DNA of 64,000 nt from Bacillota bacterium (GCA_023475165.1 JAMCWA010000084.1:1-64000); one strand, 5' to 3'; numbered from the stretch's first letter, positions 9,000 through 18,699 are shown. A program made the numbers and translations. Notes: generated from the sequence alone by a model not told the origin.

Positions 9000-9404
9000 A
9001 TGTTCTCCGACTACCTGGCCCGCGCCATCGCCACCGGAGATCTGAGCCTGATCATCCTGGCCGCCCTTGTCCTTCTGGCCATCCTAGGGGTCCTGGCCAT
9101 CTCCCTGGACCACCGCCGCAAGATGCTGATGATTGAAAAGGGGCTGCTGAAGATCAAGGTCTACCATACATCCGAAAGAGGATGCGGCCCGGACTTTCCC
9201 CGCAATCCAAGGTTTTCCTTTGCAAGGATCTCGCTGGCCAACCGTGGGTTGCTCTTCCCCGGTTTCATCGTGGCTTCCTTCGGCGCCGCCTTAAGTCTGG
9301 CCCTTTACCTCCCCTTGGGAATGGGCTGGTGGATGGTCTTCGGCCTTATACCACTTTTCGCCGGATTCGCTCTAATGGTCGGGCTCGGCTTCTTTTGGAT
9401 GTAG
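9000..9404 (+). CDS. small membrane protein (DUF6249-like)
   Basis: 134 residues with three hydrophobic helices: one near the N-terminus (LSLIILAALVLLAILGVLAI) and two near the C-terminus (LLFPGFIVASFGAALSLALY and WWMVFGLIPLFAGFALMVGL). DHRRKMLMIEKGL after the first helix is typical of small envelope proteins annotated DUF6249. ATG at 9000 has GGAGG eight bases upstream. It lies between two DUF4097 genes and is likely part of the same envelope-stress unit. Confidence 0.75.
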   Translation: MFSDYLARAIATGDLSLIILAALVLLAILGVLAISLDHRRKMLMIEKGLLKIKVYHTSERGCGPDFPRNPRFSFARISLANRGLLFPGFIVASFGAALSLALYLPLGMGWWMVFGLIPLFAGFALMVGLGFFWM

Positions 9405-9434
9405 AATTGGCTCAAACGGAAGGAGGGGGCGCCT

Positions 9435-10751
9435 TTGCCGGCACTCCGTGCAGATTTCCCCGAAGAATGGGAGAGAGAAATTGACTTTGCCCCCGGCGGT
9501 CAGATCGAGGTGGATCTGCCGGCCGGCCAACTGCAGATCCGCGGCTGGGACCGTCCCCTGGTGGCCCTCAGTTCTCTGCCGGGCGAAAGAAGCGCCGCTT
9601 CGCCCGGTGCGGCCCGGGTGACAAATGACGCTGGTTCAGTCGGCGACCCTTTCCCGGGAAATGATTCCACCTCACCTGGGGCACCCCCGCTTGCAAGGCG
9701 TCCTTTGAATCCGGCGGATGAAAAACAGTCCCGACTCGCCCTGAACCTCGCCCGGAACAGCCGGAGGTTGCGAATCGAGTCCAGCCGGCGGGGTTTCTTA
9801 GGCCGGGCCGGCTCAGTGAGCCTGGAGTTGGCCGTCCCCCGTTCAACCAATCTATCTATTGACGGAGGCACGTTGGCCATCGCCCTGAATCAGCTGGAGG
9901 GAGATATCAAGATCGATACGGCGGCGGGGGACATAACCATCAGCGACCTTTCGGGCAGCCTTGACATTGACTCCGGTCAGAGCCAGGTTTCCCTGCACAA
10001 GATCGATGGTAATGTTCGAATTGACTTAGGGGGCGGCGGGGTTCAGGCCAGGGTCATTTCGGGGGAACTTCTGGTCGATACCGGCGGCGCCAACATCTTG
10101 GGAGAGATCCTCTTGGGTGGTGCCAAGATCGATGCCGGGGCCGGGCAGGTGGTTTTGAGCGATCTGCAAGGCCCGCTGGATGTCGATATGGCTGGCGGCA
10201 GCATCCAGATCAAGAGGGCGGCCGGCTCGTCCATAAAAGTTGATGCCGGACCAGCCACCATCAGCGCCGGTTTCCTCTGCCGTCCTGGCGGGAGGTATCG
10301 CTTTGAGAATTCGCATGGCGACATCCAGCTTAACATTGACCCAGGCGAGGGCTTTGAACTGGACTTAGAATCCTCCCGCGGCTGGGTGGAGACCGACTTT
10401 GAACTGAAGACCACAACCCTGGAAAGAAGTGAACTGGCGGGGACCTTTGGTCAACCGGTGGCCGCCATTCGGGCCAAGAGTGCTTCGGGGAGGATTGTCG
10501 TCCGGCCCCAGCGCGCCGGTGAGGACCTGCCCCCGGTACCCCTGGAATGGGAACAGCCCGGGTCCCCAGCCCCCCCTGAGGTGTATCCTGCCGGAAGGAG
10601 CGGCCAGGTCAAGACAGCTGCGGGCCAGGGGATTTCCCCGCCGGGTTCGGAAAGGGGAGAGCTGGAGGTATTGGAGTTGCTGGCCCAGGGGAAGTTGTCG
10701 CCAGAGGAAGCCGAAACCCTGCTAGAAAGGCTGAAGGTGGACAGCCACTGA
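9435..10751 (+). CDS. second DUF4097 beta-helix protein with C-terminal SHOCT-like module
   Basis: 438 residues. The N-terminus has a short beta region (IEVDLPAGQLQIRGWDR), then a Pro/Ser-rich low-complexity linker (about residues 55-95), then many short strands such as INTAAGDITISDLSG-type repeats (KIDTAAGDITISDLSGSLDI) typical of DUF4097. The C-terminus ELEVLELLAQGKLSPEEAETLLERL is the helical module that the first DUF4097 gene carries at its N-terminus. The start is TTG with GGAGG upstream. It probably acts at the membrane face as an assembled beta-helix filament; this is inference. Confidence 0.82.
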   Translation: MPALRADFPEEWEREIDFAPGGQIEVDLPAGQLQIRGWDRPLVALSSLPGERSAASPGAARVTNDAGSVGDPFPGNDSTSPGAPPLARRPLNPADEKQSRLALNLARNSRRLRIESSRRGFLGRAGSVSLELAVPRSTNLSIDGGTLAIALNQLEGDIKIDTAAGDITISDLSGSLDIDSGQSQVSLHKIDGNVRIDLGGGGVQARVISGELLVDTGGANILGEILLGGAKIDAGAGQVVLSDLQGPLDVDMAGGSIQIKRAAGSSIKVDAGPATISAGFLCRPGGRYRFENSHGDIQLNIDPGEGFELDLESSRGWVETDFELKTTTLERSELAGTFGQPVAAIRAKSASGRIVVRPQRAGEDLPPVPLEWEQPGSPAPPEVYPAGRSGQVKTAAGQGISPPGSERGELEVLELLAQGKLSPEEAETLLERLKVDSH

Positions 10752-10917
10752 ACAGAGTGGACCGCCTGCTGGGAGAGTGCTGCCCTTCGATGAAATCCAT
10801 TTGTCAGAGGTTGTCTCACCCTTTCCCTTTTCCAACCGATATTATAGAATGGAGCGGGAATGAGTTGTCAGTTACTACGCTTCTGAATATCACTATTGCC
10901 GTCCGCCAGCAGGAAGG

Positions 10918-11295
10918 ATGAACATTGTCATGGGCTTATTCGAAGAGAGGCTGCAGGTTCTAAAGATGGTTGAGGAAGGCAAGGTCTCCGTAGAGGAAGC
11001 GGCAAAATTACTGGAGGCCATGGAGACCCCCGCTCCCGCCCAGGGCCGGACGGCTGGGTTTTTGCGTATCGAGGTCACCGAAGCCGGCAAGAAGAAGGCC
11101 AATATCAAGATCCCGGCGGCCCTGATTAACCTGGCCGTCAGTTTAGGCCAAAGATTCTTACCCGCCAAAATCAAAGAACTGGAAGGTGTTGACTTCCCGG
11201 CGATCCTGGAGGCCGTCCGTCAGGGAGCCAGAGGTAAGATTCTGGAGGTCGAGGAAGAGGAAAAACAGACCCGGGTGGAGATCTTTTTAGAGTAA
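10918..11295 (+). CDS. small SHOCT-like/DUF4097-associated protein
   Basis: The N-terminal LFEERLQVLKMVEEGKVSVEEAAKLLEAM is the module shared by this operon's proteins. A mixed alpha/beta region follows, with FLRIEVTEAGKKKANIKIP. This pairing is common beside DUF4097 and YvlD genes in Bacillota; no biochemical function is known. ATG at 10918 is close to AGGAAGG; ATG at 10930 is a plausible alternative. Confidence 0.75.
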   Translation: MNIVMGLFEERLQVLKMVEEGKVSVEEAAKLLEAMETPAPAQGRTAGFLRIEVTEAGKKKANIKIPAALINLAVSLGQRFLPAKIKELEGVDFPAILEAVRQGARGKILEVEEEEKQTRVEIFLE

Positions 11296-11387
11296 AAAGG
11301 CCGGCGCATGCGGCCAGGAGACTCCCGGCACCCACGGGCGCCTCTTTCGCAATCGGCAACGCGTCCTTCATTTAGGGGGGTGAAATA

Positions 11388-11720
11388 ATGCTTCTCCGTT
11401 GGCTGATCAACGCCGTGGCCATCTTCTTTTTACCCTATCTGGTGAGTGGGATCCGGGTCGATGGCTTCCTGGCGGCCTTAGTGGCAGCGCTGATCCTGGG
11501 CATTGTCAACGCCGTCATCCGCCCCATTTTTCTCTTTCTGACCCTGCCCATCAACTTCTTGACGCTGGGACTGTTCACCTTCGTCATCAATGCCTTCATG
11601 CTCTCTATGGTGGCCGGCCTGGTGCAGGGCTTTTACCTGCGCAATTTCTGGAGCGCTCTGGTGGGATCGTTGTTTTTAAGCCTCATCAGTTCCTTTTTGA
11701 CTTTCATTGTCAGGCATTAG
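11388..11720 (+). CDS. yvlD: YvlD-type phage-holin-family four-helix membrane protein
   Basis: 110 residues with four hydrophobic helices and the family sequence NAVIRPIFLFLTLPINFLTLGLF. Members of the holin_4 / YvlD group occur in envelope-stress operons (B. subtilis yvlABCD) and are not phage holins in that setting. A GGGGGGTG ribosome site precedes the ATG. It ends the DUF2089-DUF4097 gene set. Confidence 0.9.
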   Translation: MLLRWLINAVAIFFLPYLVSGIRVDGFLAALVAALILGIVNAVIRPIFLFLTLPINFLTLGLFTFVINAFMLSMVAGLVQGFYLRNFWSALVGSLFLSLISSFLTFIVRH

Positions 11721-11825
11721 GAACAGGCAGACGGCCGAAGGAGGGTGTTTTCGTCTCATTCCCATCAGAATGGAGCCCCGTCAACCAGTTCTGGCGCGGA
11801 GGAAGGGAGATCGCAAACCGTAAGG

Positions 11826-12632
11826 ATGGCTATTAAGCTTATCGCCCTGGATATGGATGGCACCCTGCTTAACCGGAATCTGATCATACCTCAACGGTCG
11901 CTGGCAGCCATTGCCGCTGCTCTAAGCCAAGGAATCAAGGTGACCATCGCCACCGGTAGAATGTTCTGTTCGGCGCAACCCTACGCCCGGCGTCTCGGTC
12001 TGGGGGACATTCCCCTGGTCACCTACAACGGTGGCCTAATCAAGACTGCGGAGACCGGGCAGACGCTGTTTCACCTCCCCGTTCCCCAGGATCTGGCGCG
12101 GGAAGTGGTCAAGTTCGCCTTGGCCCGGGGTATTTACATTCATTACTACCTGGATGATCAGGTCCTGGTCCCAGAAGTGAACGGCAAATCCCGCCTCTAT
12201 TATGAGATCTCTCAGATTGAGCCCATCCCGGTAGGCGATTTACTGAAAGCCCTGAGCGGCAATCCTACCAAACTTCTAATCATTGAGGATGGGGAAAAAA
12301 TGCCGGGCATCACCCGGGAGCTGAACCAGGAGTTCGGAGATCGCTTCTACCTCACCGCTTCCTACCCCTTTTTCTTAGAGATCATGCACCGGGACATCTC
12401 CAAGGCCCGCTCCCTATCCCTGGTCGCCGGTCACTTGGGGATAGAACGGGAAGACGTCCTGGCGATAGGTGACTCCTATAACGATCTGGAGATGTTGGAA
12501 TACGCCGGTTTGGGCGTGGCCATAAAGGGCGCCCCTCGGGAGGTTCAGGCCGTGGCCGATTACGTCCCGAGGGCGGACGGGGAAGAAGGCGTGGCCGAGG
12601 CCATCGAGAGGTTTGTCCTGAGGGGCTCCTAA
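11826..12632 (+). CDS. Cof-type HAD-superfamily phosphatase
   Basis: HAD motif I LDMDGTLLNRN with nucleophile Asp is near residue 10, motif II is TIATGR, and motif IV is VLAIGDSYNDLEML. The C2-type cap between them marks the Cof/YidA subgroup, which dephosphorylates small sugar phosphates or flavin and nucleotide metabolites. The exact substrate is unknown. The open frame extends upstream to GTG 11745, but homology begins at ATG 11826 (MAIKLIALDMDGT). An intrinsic terminator follows at 12725. Confidence 0.92.
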   Translation: MAIKLIALDMDGTLLNRNLIIPQRSLAAIAAALSQGIKVTIATGRMFCSAQPYARRLGLGDIPLVTYNGGLIKTAETGQTLFHLPVPQDLAREVVKFALARGIYIHYYLDDQVLVPEVNGKSRLYYEISQIEPIPVGDLLKALSGNPTKLLIIEDGEKMPGITRELNQEFGDRFYLTASYPFFLEIMHRDISKARSLSLVAGHLGIEREDVLAIGDSYNDLEMLEYAGLGVAIKGAPREVQAVADYVPRADGEEGVAEAIERFVLRGS

Positions 12633-12724
12633 GCCCAGGCCGGAACGCCATTGACCGCAGGAAACAAGTGGGTTGAGCTGAAGAGATGATTCGCACCACG
12701 AAAGACAAATCTGCTGGCGTCTAG

Positions 12725-12756
12725 CCCTGCCATAACGGCAGGGTTTTCGTTTTTTA
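12725..12756 (+). terminator. intrinsic terminator after the HAD gene
   Basis: CCCTGCC-ATAAC-GGCAGGG is a perfect 7-bp stem followed by TTTTCGTTTTTT. It separates the stress operon from the glycan cluster. Confidence 0.92.
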
Positions 12757-12821
12757 CTCCTCTTCCTGGCACAAATCTCGACTAGTTTTCATAATATGGA
12801 GAAGGTTGTTAGGCAAACGTC

Positions 12822-12872
12822 AGGAGAGTGCCGACTGGCTGCGTTTTGATTAGTTGACAGTCCGACGGACCG
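12822..12872 (-). repeat. right-end remnant of the dispersed repeat (copy J)
   Basis: AGGAGAGTGCCGAC then CTGCGTTTTGATTAGTTGAC follows the reverse complement of the right end of copy A (AGGAGAGTGCTGACCAACTG and so on) with scattered changes. It lies upstream of the glycan cluster, so it may overlap its promoter region. Confidence 0.65.
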
Positions 12873-12936
12873 ACGGAGCGCCAGGATAAGACCGCTCAAC
12901 CAAAATCTCTGATCATGTCAAAGGGCGTGGAATCAA

Positions 12937-14001
12937 ATGAAAGGCCTGATCTTATGTGGCGGAAAAGGTACCCGTCTGCGACCGCTGACCTATACCAGTG
13001 CCAAGCAACTCATTCCCGTCGCCAATAAACCTATTCTTTTCTATGCCATTGAAGCCATCAGGGATGCCGGTATTTACGAACTGGGCATAGTTGTCGGCGA
13101 AACCCAGCCCGAGGTAAGAAGGGCGGTGGGAGATGGGAGCCGCTGCGGGGTGAAGGTTACCTACATTGAGCAGGAAGCCCCCTTAGGACTGGCCCACGCC
13201 GTGAAAATCGCCCGGCCCTTTCTGCAAGAAGAGCCGTTTGTCCTGTTCCTGGGCGATAACATAGTGCGGGAAGGGATCACGACTTTTGTCGAGAGATTTA
13301 AGGCCAGTAAACCTGATGCCCTGATTCTTCTCAGCCGGGTGGCTGAACCGCAGCGTTTCGGAGTGGCTGAGCTGCGAGAGGGGCGCATTGTACGGTTGGT
13401 GGAGAAACCCAAGACTCCCCCCAGTGACCTGGCCCTGGTGGGGGTCTATCTTTTTAATCATCACATCTTTGAGGCGGCGGAAGCCATCGGACCCTCCTGG
13501 CGTAATGAACTGGAGATTACCGATGCCATCCAGTATTTGATAGATAAAGGGTATGTTGTGGAGCCCCATATGGTTGCCGGTTGGTGGAAGGACACCGGGA
13601 AACCGGAGGATGTTTTGGAAGCCAATCGCCTGATGCTGGCGGCCATCGAAACCAGGATTGCCGGCGAGGTAGATGACTCTTCTAACCTGACCGGCCAGGT
13701 AGTGATAGAGCCAGGAGGGCGGGTCGTCAATAGTTGCATTCGCGGTCCCGCGATCATCGGCGAAGGCAGCCTGATCATGAATGCCTACATTGGGCCTTTT
13801 ACCTCCATTGGACCCAACGTCACCATCGTCAATAGCGAAGTTGAACACAGCGTCATCTTGACTGACTCCACTGTCAGCGATGTGCCGGAACGCATTGATG
13901 ACAGCCTTATCGGACGAAACGTGGTCATAAAGCGCTCCCAGGCTAAACCACTCGCCATCAAGATGGTGCTTGGGGACAACAGCCGTATCAGCGTGGGCTA
14001 G
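12937..14001 (+). CDS. rmlA: glucose-1-phosphate thymidylyltransferase, long form
   Basis: Makes dTDP-glucose from dTTP and glucose 1-phosphate. The 354-residue protein has the nucleotidyltransferase signature GGKGTRLRPLTYTSAKQLIP at residues 8-27, GDNIV at about 104 and VEKPKTPPS at about 155. A C-terminal left-handed beta-helix of ~110 residues marks the long RmlA type. The stop codon TAG is the first part of a CTAG repeat end (copy F). It heads the surface-glycan cluster. Confidence 0.92.
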   Translation: MKGLILCGGKGTRLRPLTYTSAKQLIPVANKPILFYAIEAIRDAGIYELGIVVGETQPEVRRAVGDGSRCGVKVTYIEQEAPLGLAHAVKIARPFLQEEPFVLFLGDNIVREGITTFVERFKASKPDALILLSRVAEPQRFGVAELREGRIVRLVEKPKTPPSDLALVGVYLFNHHIFEAAEAIGPSWRNELEITDAIQYLIDKGYVVEPHMVAGWWKDTGKPEDVLEANRLMLAAIETRIAGEVDDSSNLTGQVVIEPGGRVVNSCIRGPAIIGEGSLIMNAYIGPFTSIGPNVTIVNSEVEHSVILTDSTVSDVPERIDDSLIGRNVVIKRSQAKPLAIKMVLGDNSRISVG

Positions 14002-14040
14002 GAGACCGCTGAAAAACACCCATCTGCGGTGTCGCGCCCA
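13998..14040 (+). repeat. left-end copy of dispersed repeat overlapping a stop codon (copy F)
   Basis: CTAGGAGACCGCTGAAAAAC followed by ACCCATCTGCGGTGT. The TAG inside the initial CTAG is the rmlA stop codon. The remainder to 14110 shows only the ribosome site of the next gene. Confidence 0.8.
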
Positions 14041-14110
14041 AGAGATCGGCACGAACTTCCACTAGTTGTCATGACATGAAGAAGGTGTTTCCCTAAAAGG
14101 AGCGATCGTC

Positions 14111-14881
14111 TTGCAAGTTGTCATCCTGGCCGGCGGCCTGGGTACGCGGTTATTGGAAGAGACGGCGGCCAAACCGAAACCGATGGTCCAGATCGGCGGC
14201 CGGCCGATTCTCTGGCACATCATGAAGATCTTTGCCCACTTCGAGTTCAAGGATTTCGTGATCTGTCTTGGGTATAAGGGCGAGGTGATCAAGAACTATT
14301 TTCTGAACTACTATCACCTGAGTCGCAACCTGACCCTCTCGCTGCGTGACGGCACTGTATACGTCCATGAGGGTGAGAGCGAAGACTGGCGAATCACCCT
14401 GGTGGATACGGGTCAGGCAACCCAGACCGGCGGTCGGGTGCGACGCATCAAGAACTTCATCGGGGCTGATCGCTTCTTCCTTACTTACGGTGACGTGGTG
14501 GCAGATATCGACATCCGAGAACTGCTGGCCTTTCACCGACATCACCGCCGCCTGGCCACAGTTACGGCCGTGTATCCGCCCGCCCGCTTTGGCAGCCTGG
14601 AACTGGATGGCGAGCAAGTTGTCCGGTTTTGTGAGAAGCCGCTGCTGGGCGAGGGCTTGATAAGCGGCGGCTTTTTCGTCTTTGAGCCGGAAGTTGTTGA
14701 TTACCTGGTCGATGATGATACCGTTCTCGAACGAGACCCACTGGAGACCCTGGCCCGTAACGGTCAGCTCATGGCCTACCGTTACAGAGGTTTCTGGCAG
14801 TGCATGGACACCCTCAAGGAGGCCAACACCCTGAACCAACTGTGGGCGTCAGGAAAGGCGCCGTGGAAGGTGTGGGAGTAA
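14111..14881 (+). CDS. rfbF: glucose-1-phosphate cytidylyltransferase
   Basis: Forms CDP-glucose from CTP and glucose 1-phosphate. The N-terminus [20 protein letters not shown] carries the nucleotidyltransferase loop, [14 protein letters not shown] is an RfbF signature, and GDVVADIDI holds the metal-binding Asp. Length (256) matches the family. The start is TTG with AAAGGAG at 8 bases. It lies one base before the dehydratase gene, so the pair makes CDP-4-keto-6-deoxyglucose for a 6-deoxy or dideoxy sugar. Confidence 0.94.
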   Translation: MQVVILAGGLGTRLLEETAAKPKPMVQIGGRPILWHIMKIFAHFEFKDFVICLGYKGEVIKNYFLNYYHLSRNLTLSLRDGTVYVHEGESEDWRITLVDTGQATQTGGRVRRIKNFIGADRFFLTYGDVVADIDIRELLAFHRHHRRLATVTAVYPPARFGSLELDGEQVVRFCEKPLLGEGLISGGFFVFEPEVVDYLVDDDTVLERDPLETLARNGQLMAYRYRGFWQCMDTLKEANTLNQLWASGKAPWKVWE

Positions 14882-14882
14882 C

Positions 14883-15896
14883 ATGGAAGCAGACGGTTTT
14901 TGGCGGAATAGATCAGTACTTGTCACCGGTGCCACTGGCCTCGTCGGCTCGTGGCTGGTTAAGGAACTGGTCGATCGTGGGGCAAACGTGGTTTGCCTCA
15001 TCCGAGATTTTGTACCCCGCTCCAATCTCTACCTCACCGGTTACCACACTCGGGTCACGGTAGTACGGGGTGCACTGGAGGAGTATCTCAACCTGAAACG
15101 GATCCTGAACGAGCACGAGGTGGAAACCGTCTTCCACCTGGGAGCCCAGACCATCGTCAGTACGGCCAACCGATTCCCCTTGGCTACCTTTGAAGCCAAT
15201 GTCCGCGGGACCTGGAACCTGTTGGAAGCCGCTCGCCTCCAACAGCAAACGGTTCGTCGCATCGTCCTGGCGTCCAGCGATAAGGCTTACGGAGATCACG
15301 ACACCCTCCCCTATACCGAAGACATGCCACTGCAAGGCCGCTACCCGTATGATGTCTCGAAGAGCTGTGCCGATTTGATCGCTCAATCTTATGTCCACAC
15401 CTACGGCCTCCCTGTTGCCATTGCTCGCTGTGCAAATATCTATGGCGGTGGGGACCTAAACTTCAGCCGTCTCGTGCCGGGAACAATCCGTTCCGTCTTG
15501 CTGAACAAGCGACCGGTAGTCCGCAGCAACGGTGCACACCGGCGGGAGTATCTCTATGTGTTGGACGCGGTTCGCGCCTATCTGAGCCTGGCCCGTGCGT
15601 TGGAAAACCCCTCCCTCCGGGGCGAAGCCTTCAACTTCAGCACGGAAGCCCCGGTGACCGTACTGGAAGTCATCCGCTTGATCCTAACACTGATGGGACG
15701 GGACGACCTGGAGCCGCAGATCCAGAACAGCGCCTCCCGCGAAATCGTCCACCAATCACTTTCAGTTGAAAAGTCCCGGCGCATTTTGGGATGGCGGGCG
15801 CGGTACACCCTGGAGGACGGACTGCCGGAGACCATCATCTGGTATCGTAAGCACCTATTGCCCGAGGTACCCAACCATTACCCGGGGGAAAAGTAA
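14883..15896 (+). CDS. rfbG: CDP-glucose 4,6-dehydratase (NAD-dependent SDR)
   Basis: An extended short-chain dehydrogenase with [10 protein letters not shown] (NAD-binding, residue ~17), ASSDKAYG and the catalytic [12 protein letters not shown] (Tyr-x3-Lys). The SDKAYG and SKSCADLI context is characteristic of RfbG rather than RmlB. It converts CDP-glucose to CDP-4-keto-6-deoxyglucose. The ATG lies one base after the rfbF stop. No rfbH or epimerase follows in this window, so the final sugar is not defined. The C-terminus overlaps nothing; the next gene follows after 19 bases. Confidence 0.9.
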   Translation: MEADGFWRNRSVLVTGATGLVGSWLVKELVDRGANVVCLIRDFVPRSNLYLTGYHTRVTVVRGALEEYLNLKRILNEHEVETVFHLGAQTIVSTANRFPLATFEANVRGTWNLLEAARLQQQTVRRIVLASSDKAYGDHDTLPYTEDMPLQGRYPYDVSKSCADLIAQSYVHTYGLPVAIARCANIYGGGDLNFSRLVPGTIRSVLLNKRPVVRSNGAHRREYLYVLDAVRAYLSLARALENPSLRGEAFNFSTEAPVTVLEVIRLILTLMGRDDLEPQIQNSASREIVHQSLSVEKSRRILGWRARYTLEDGLPETIIWYRKHLLPEVPNHYPGEK

Positions 15897-15915
15897 CCCG
15901 AGGAGGAGAGACCGA

Positions 15916-16827
15916 ATGCCGCCAAAAGTCTTATTTCTCACCGGTTCCAGCATCAACTTTCAGGAGGACGTCCTCCATGAAGGGCTCGACGAACTCCTTG
16001 GCGCGGAGCATGTCTACTGCTATCCCTATAAAGACTATAAGAACTTCCAATACAATCTTTACCCCGAATCGGCGAACAGTCCCAGACACCGCAACCCCAT
16101 CGGTCTTATGCGTCTGATGGAGCAACGGGAGTCAATTGACGCCGTAATCATTGGAGGCAACCGTCCGGATTCGTTGGCAACCTGGCGAGTGATCCAGGAT
16201 CTGTTCACGCACTGCCCCGTCGCCCTGCTCCATGGTGAGGAGTCTGAACCCCACTGGCCTGAAGACATACACTATACCCACCGCTTCCAGATGGACCTCT
16301 TACCCGAGAACCAGGCTCCCGACCTTTTTCCCTTGCCCATGGCGGTACCGCCGAGGGTGATGCTACCGGAGGAGACCGAGCGGGACATTAAGGTTTCCTT
16401 TGTCGCCAGGTTGACTCACCAGATTCGCTTCCAATGCGCCGAATTGCTGCGTCAGGGTGGGTTCACCGTATTTGCAAACGCTGACTTGCCGCGGGAGCTG
16501 TACTGCTGGATCCTGAACCGGACCAAGATAGCTGTCTCGCTGCGCGGTGCCGCTTTTGACACCTTCCGTTATTGGGAGATACCCTACCATGGAGCTCTGC
16601 TCCTGAGCCAACGGCTGCCCATTTTGATTCCCGACAATTTCGTGGACGGTCAGAGCGCGGTCTTCTTTGACAGCCCGGAGGAGATGATGGACAAAATCCA
16701 TTCCCTGCTGGCTGATGAAGATCGCCTCGCCTGGATCGCCGCCAACGGGCAAAACCTGGCCAGAGAGAAACACACCTCTGCCGCCCGAGCCCGTTACGTC
16801 CTTGAAACAATGGGACTTGTCCCCTAA
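15916..16827 (+). CDS. CgeB-like glycosyltransferase family protein
   Basis: 303 residues, starting MPPKVLFLTGSSINF at ATG 15916 (AGGAGGAGAG upstream). The C-terminal part, with VSLRGAAFDTFRYWEIPYHGALLLSQ and then FDSPEEMMDKIHSLL, matches the glycosyl-transferase-1-like domain of spore-coat CgeB-type proteins, where the E of the RYWEI segment is the usual catalytic-site acid. Acceptor and donor are unknown. It probably decorates a surface glycan or spore polysaccharide made by this cluster. Confidence 0.75.
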   Translation: MPPKVLFLTGSSINFQEDVLHEGLDELLGAEHVYCYPYKDYKNFQYNLYPESANSPRHRNPIGLMRLMEQRESIDAVIIGGNRPDSLATWRVIQDLFTHCPVALLHGEESEPHWPEDIHYTHRFQMDLLPENQAPDLFPLPMAVPPRVMLPEETERDIKVSFVARLTHQIRFQCAELLRQGGFTVFANADLPRELYCWILNRTKIAVSLRGAAFDTFRYWEIPYHGALLLSQRLPILIPDNFVDGQSAVFFDSPEEMMDKIHSLLADEDRLAWIAANGQNLAREKHTSAARARYVLETMGLVP

Positions 16828-16942
16828 TCACAAGAGCCACGGTGTCACCCCTTTGCCCCCAAGGCAGTCGAGTGGTCGCGGACCCAGGGTTCACCCAAGA
16901 AAGGGCAAGACCGCGCCAGAGCAGAAGGAGGAAACCCAGGAA

Positions 16943-17986
16943 ATGCGTTTACTTCTAGTTTGCCCGAGCTGGGGGCGAAGCTGCGGCATAGCTTCCTATA
17001 CCCAGCATCTGCGCACCGGACTTAGCGCCTGCCACGTTGAGAGCGACGTGGCCGTCAGCCCCAAGACGATCCAGAAATTCCTGGAAGACCATGACTATGA
17101 TGGAATCCTGATGCAACACGAATACGGTCTGTACTACTTCAACCTGGTCAGTGTACTCAAGACGCTAGAGAAGGCCGCCATCCCGCTCATTATAACCATG
17201 CATAATACCGATCACGGCAGTTGGATGGGCGGCCAACACCTGTTCCTGTTCCACACAAAAGGCAAGATTGTGGTCCATTCCCAGGCTGCCAAGGAAAACC
17301 TGCTCAAGGCCGAGTACCACCCCAAGGAGTTGAGCATAACGTTAATGCCCATGGGGTGCCCAGATTACCCTGCTACCTCTGACTCCCTGGCCGAGATCAG
17401 AGATGAGATGGGCTTGCCCCTCGACCGCTTCGTCGTAGGCTTTTTCGGCTTTGCGGCCAGCCACAAGAGAATCCCCGAATTGATCCAAGCCCTCTCTTAC
17501 CTCCCGGAGGTCACCGGGTACATCCACGCCACCGCGCATCCCGTCAATCCCCACGCGGCTGGCGAAATCTACCGGGAATGTGGTATTTCCCGGCACTCCC
17601 CTGACCGAAATACCGCCGGGAATGTCATCCTTCGTCATGATCCCATACCGGACGAGAAATTCGGTCGCTATATGAAGGCGGTAGACGCAATCGTCCTCCC
17701 CTATGGTCATCATGGCACTTCTATTTCCACCTCGATGATGGCCCACGAAGCCCTGGCCTCACTGAGACCGGTGGTGACCTCCAACGCCATCTATTTTTCC
17801 GACCTCCAGGAGGAAGTCCTGAAGCTACCTGATTCCCATCCTCAAACCATAGCCGAGGCCATAGATACCCTTCGCCAGCATCCCGAACTGAGAGATAACC
17901 TGGTCGCGCACGCTTCCCGATATGTAAAGGAAAACGCTTGGCCACGAATTGCCGAACGATATCTTGGTCTGCTGGCCGGAAGCTAA
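16943..17986 (+). CDS. glycosyltransferase family 4-like protein
   Basis: 347 residues in GT-B layout. The N-terminal domain begins RLLLVCPSWGRSCGIASYTQ and has HEYGLYYF; the C-terminal nucleotide-sugar domain begins near RFVVGFFGFAASHKRIPELIQAL. The late region has DAIVLPYGHHGTSISTSMMAHEALASLRPVV, where the conserved Glu and small residues bind the sugar nucleotide. ATG at 16943 has GGAGG 11 bases upstream. It follows the CgeB-like gene in the same direction. Confidence 0.85.
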   Translation: MRLLLVCPSWGRSCGIASYTQHLRTGLSACHVESDVAVSPKTIQKFLEDHDYDGILMQHEYGLYYFNLVSVLKTLEKAAIPLIITMHNTDHGSWMGGQHLFLFHTKGKIVVHSQAAKENLLKAEYHPKELSITLMPMGCPDYPATSDSLAEIRDEMGLPLDRFVVGFFGFAASHKRIPELIQALSYLPEVTGYIHATAHPVNPHAAGEIYRECGISRHSPDRNTAGNVILRHDPIPDEKFGRYMKAVDAIVLPYGHHGTSISTSMMAHEALASLRPVVTSNAIYFSDLQEEVLKLPDSHPQTIAEAIDTLRQHPELRDNLVAHASRYVKENAWPRIAERYLGLLAGS

Positions 17987-18043
17987 CAGGAGTTCAAGCA
18001 GCCAAGAGCAAGGACTCAGCGCAGGCGAAAGGAGGGTAATGGG

Positions 18044-18691
18044 TTGGAGCGTATAAGACTGGGCGCCGTCTTTGTGAATTTTCGCTGCCCCGACCTTCTC
18101 TTCGCGGCCTTGAATAGTCTGGAAACGAGGCATTACCTGAAACTCTTTATCGTTGACCAGGCTACTTTGAAACTGCCATCCCTGGCCGCCGCCTGGAACC
18201 GGGGCATCGCGGCCGCGCTGGCATGGGGAGCCAATTGGGTTCTGGTTTCAAACGACGACGTCCTCTTCCACCCCTGCACGCTGGACCACCTGGTCGAACG
18301 AGCCCAGGAGAAGGGCTATGAATTCCTCTGCCCTTGCAATGTACAAAAGAGTCTCGGTTTGGGCAAAGAGAAATTGTTCTCTCTACCACCCCCCGAAGCG
18401 GGGGAAGACCAGCAGGCGGCAGACTACTCCTGCTTCCTTTTAAGCCCGCGGCTCTTTCAGGAGATCGGCCCCTTCGACGAAGGTTTCGTCCCGGCCTATT
18501 TCGAAGATGCTGACTATAACCTGCGTCTGGCTTTGGCCGGAAAACCCGGGATGTTGACGAGCTACGCCCCTTTCTTCCACCATGGTGGAGCCAGCGGGGG
18601 AATAGACCCGGCGATCGCCGATGCCAACCGGGCTCGTTTCGTCGCCAAGTGGAAAGATACCATCCCCTGGGTGGAACATTTCGTCAAGTGA
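18044..18691 (+). CDS. glycosyltransferase family 2 protein
   Basis: 215 residues of GT-A fold. It starts at TTG 18044 with AAAGGAGGG upstream. VFVNFRCPDLLFAALNSL is the first strand and helix, WVLVSNDDVLFHP is the metal-binding DxD-like loop (NDDV), and GPFDEGFVPAYFEDADYNLRL is the GT2 motif with EDAD that carries the catalytic base. The N-terminal region is shorter than in typical GT2s. Probable sugar transferase of the surface-glycan cluster. Confidence 0.85.
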   Translation: MERIRLGAVFVNFRCPDLLFAALNSLETRHYLKLFIVDQATLKLPSLAAAWNRGIAAALAWGANWVLVSNDDVLFHPCTLDHLVERAQEKGYEFLCPCNVQKSLGLGKEKLFSLPPPEAGEDQQAADYSCFLLSPRLFQEIGPFDEGFVPAYFEDADYNLRLALAGKPGMLTSYAPFFHHGGASGGIDPAIADANRARFVAKWKDTIPWVEHFVK

Positions 18692-18699
18692 CAGGAGCC

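Noticed and set aside
13183-14052. 289-aa minus-strand ORF opposite rmlA
   Set aside because: Exact antisense shadow of rmlA and repeat copy F.
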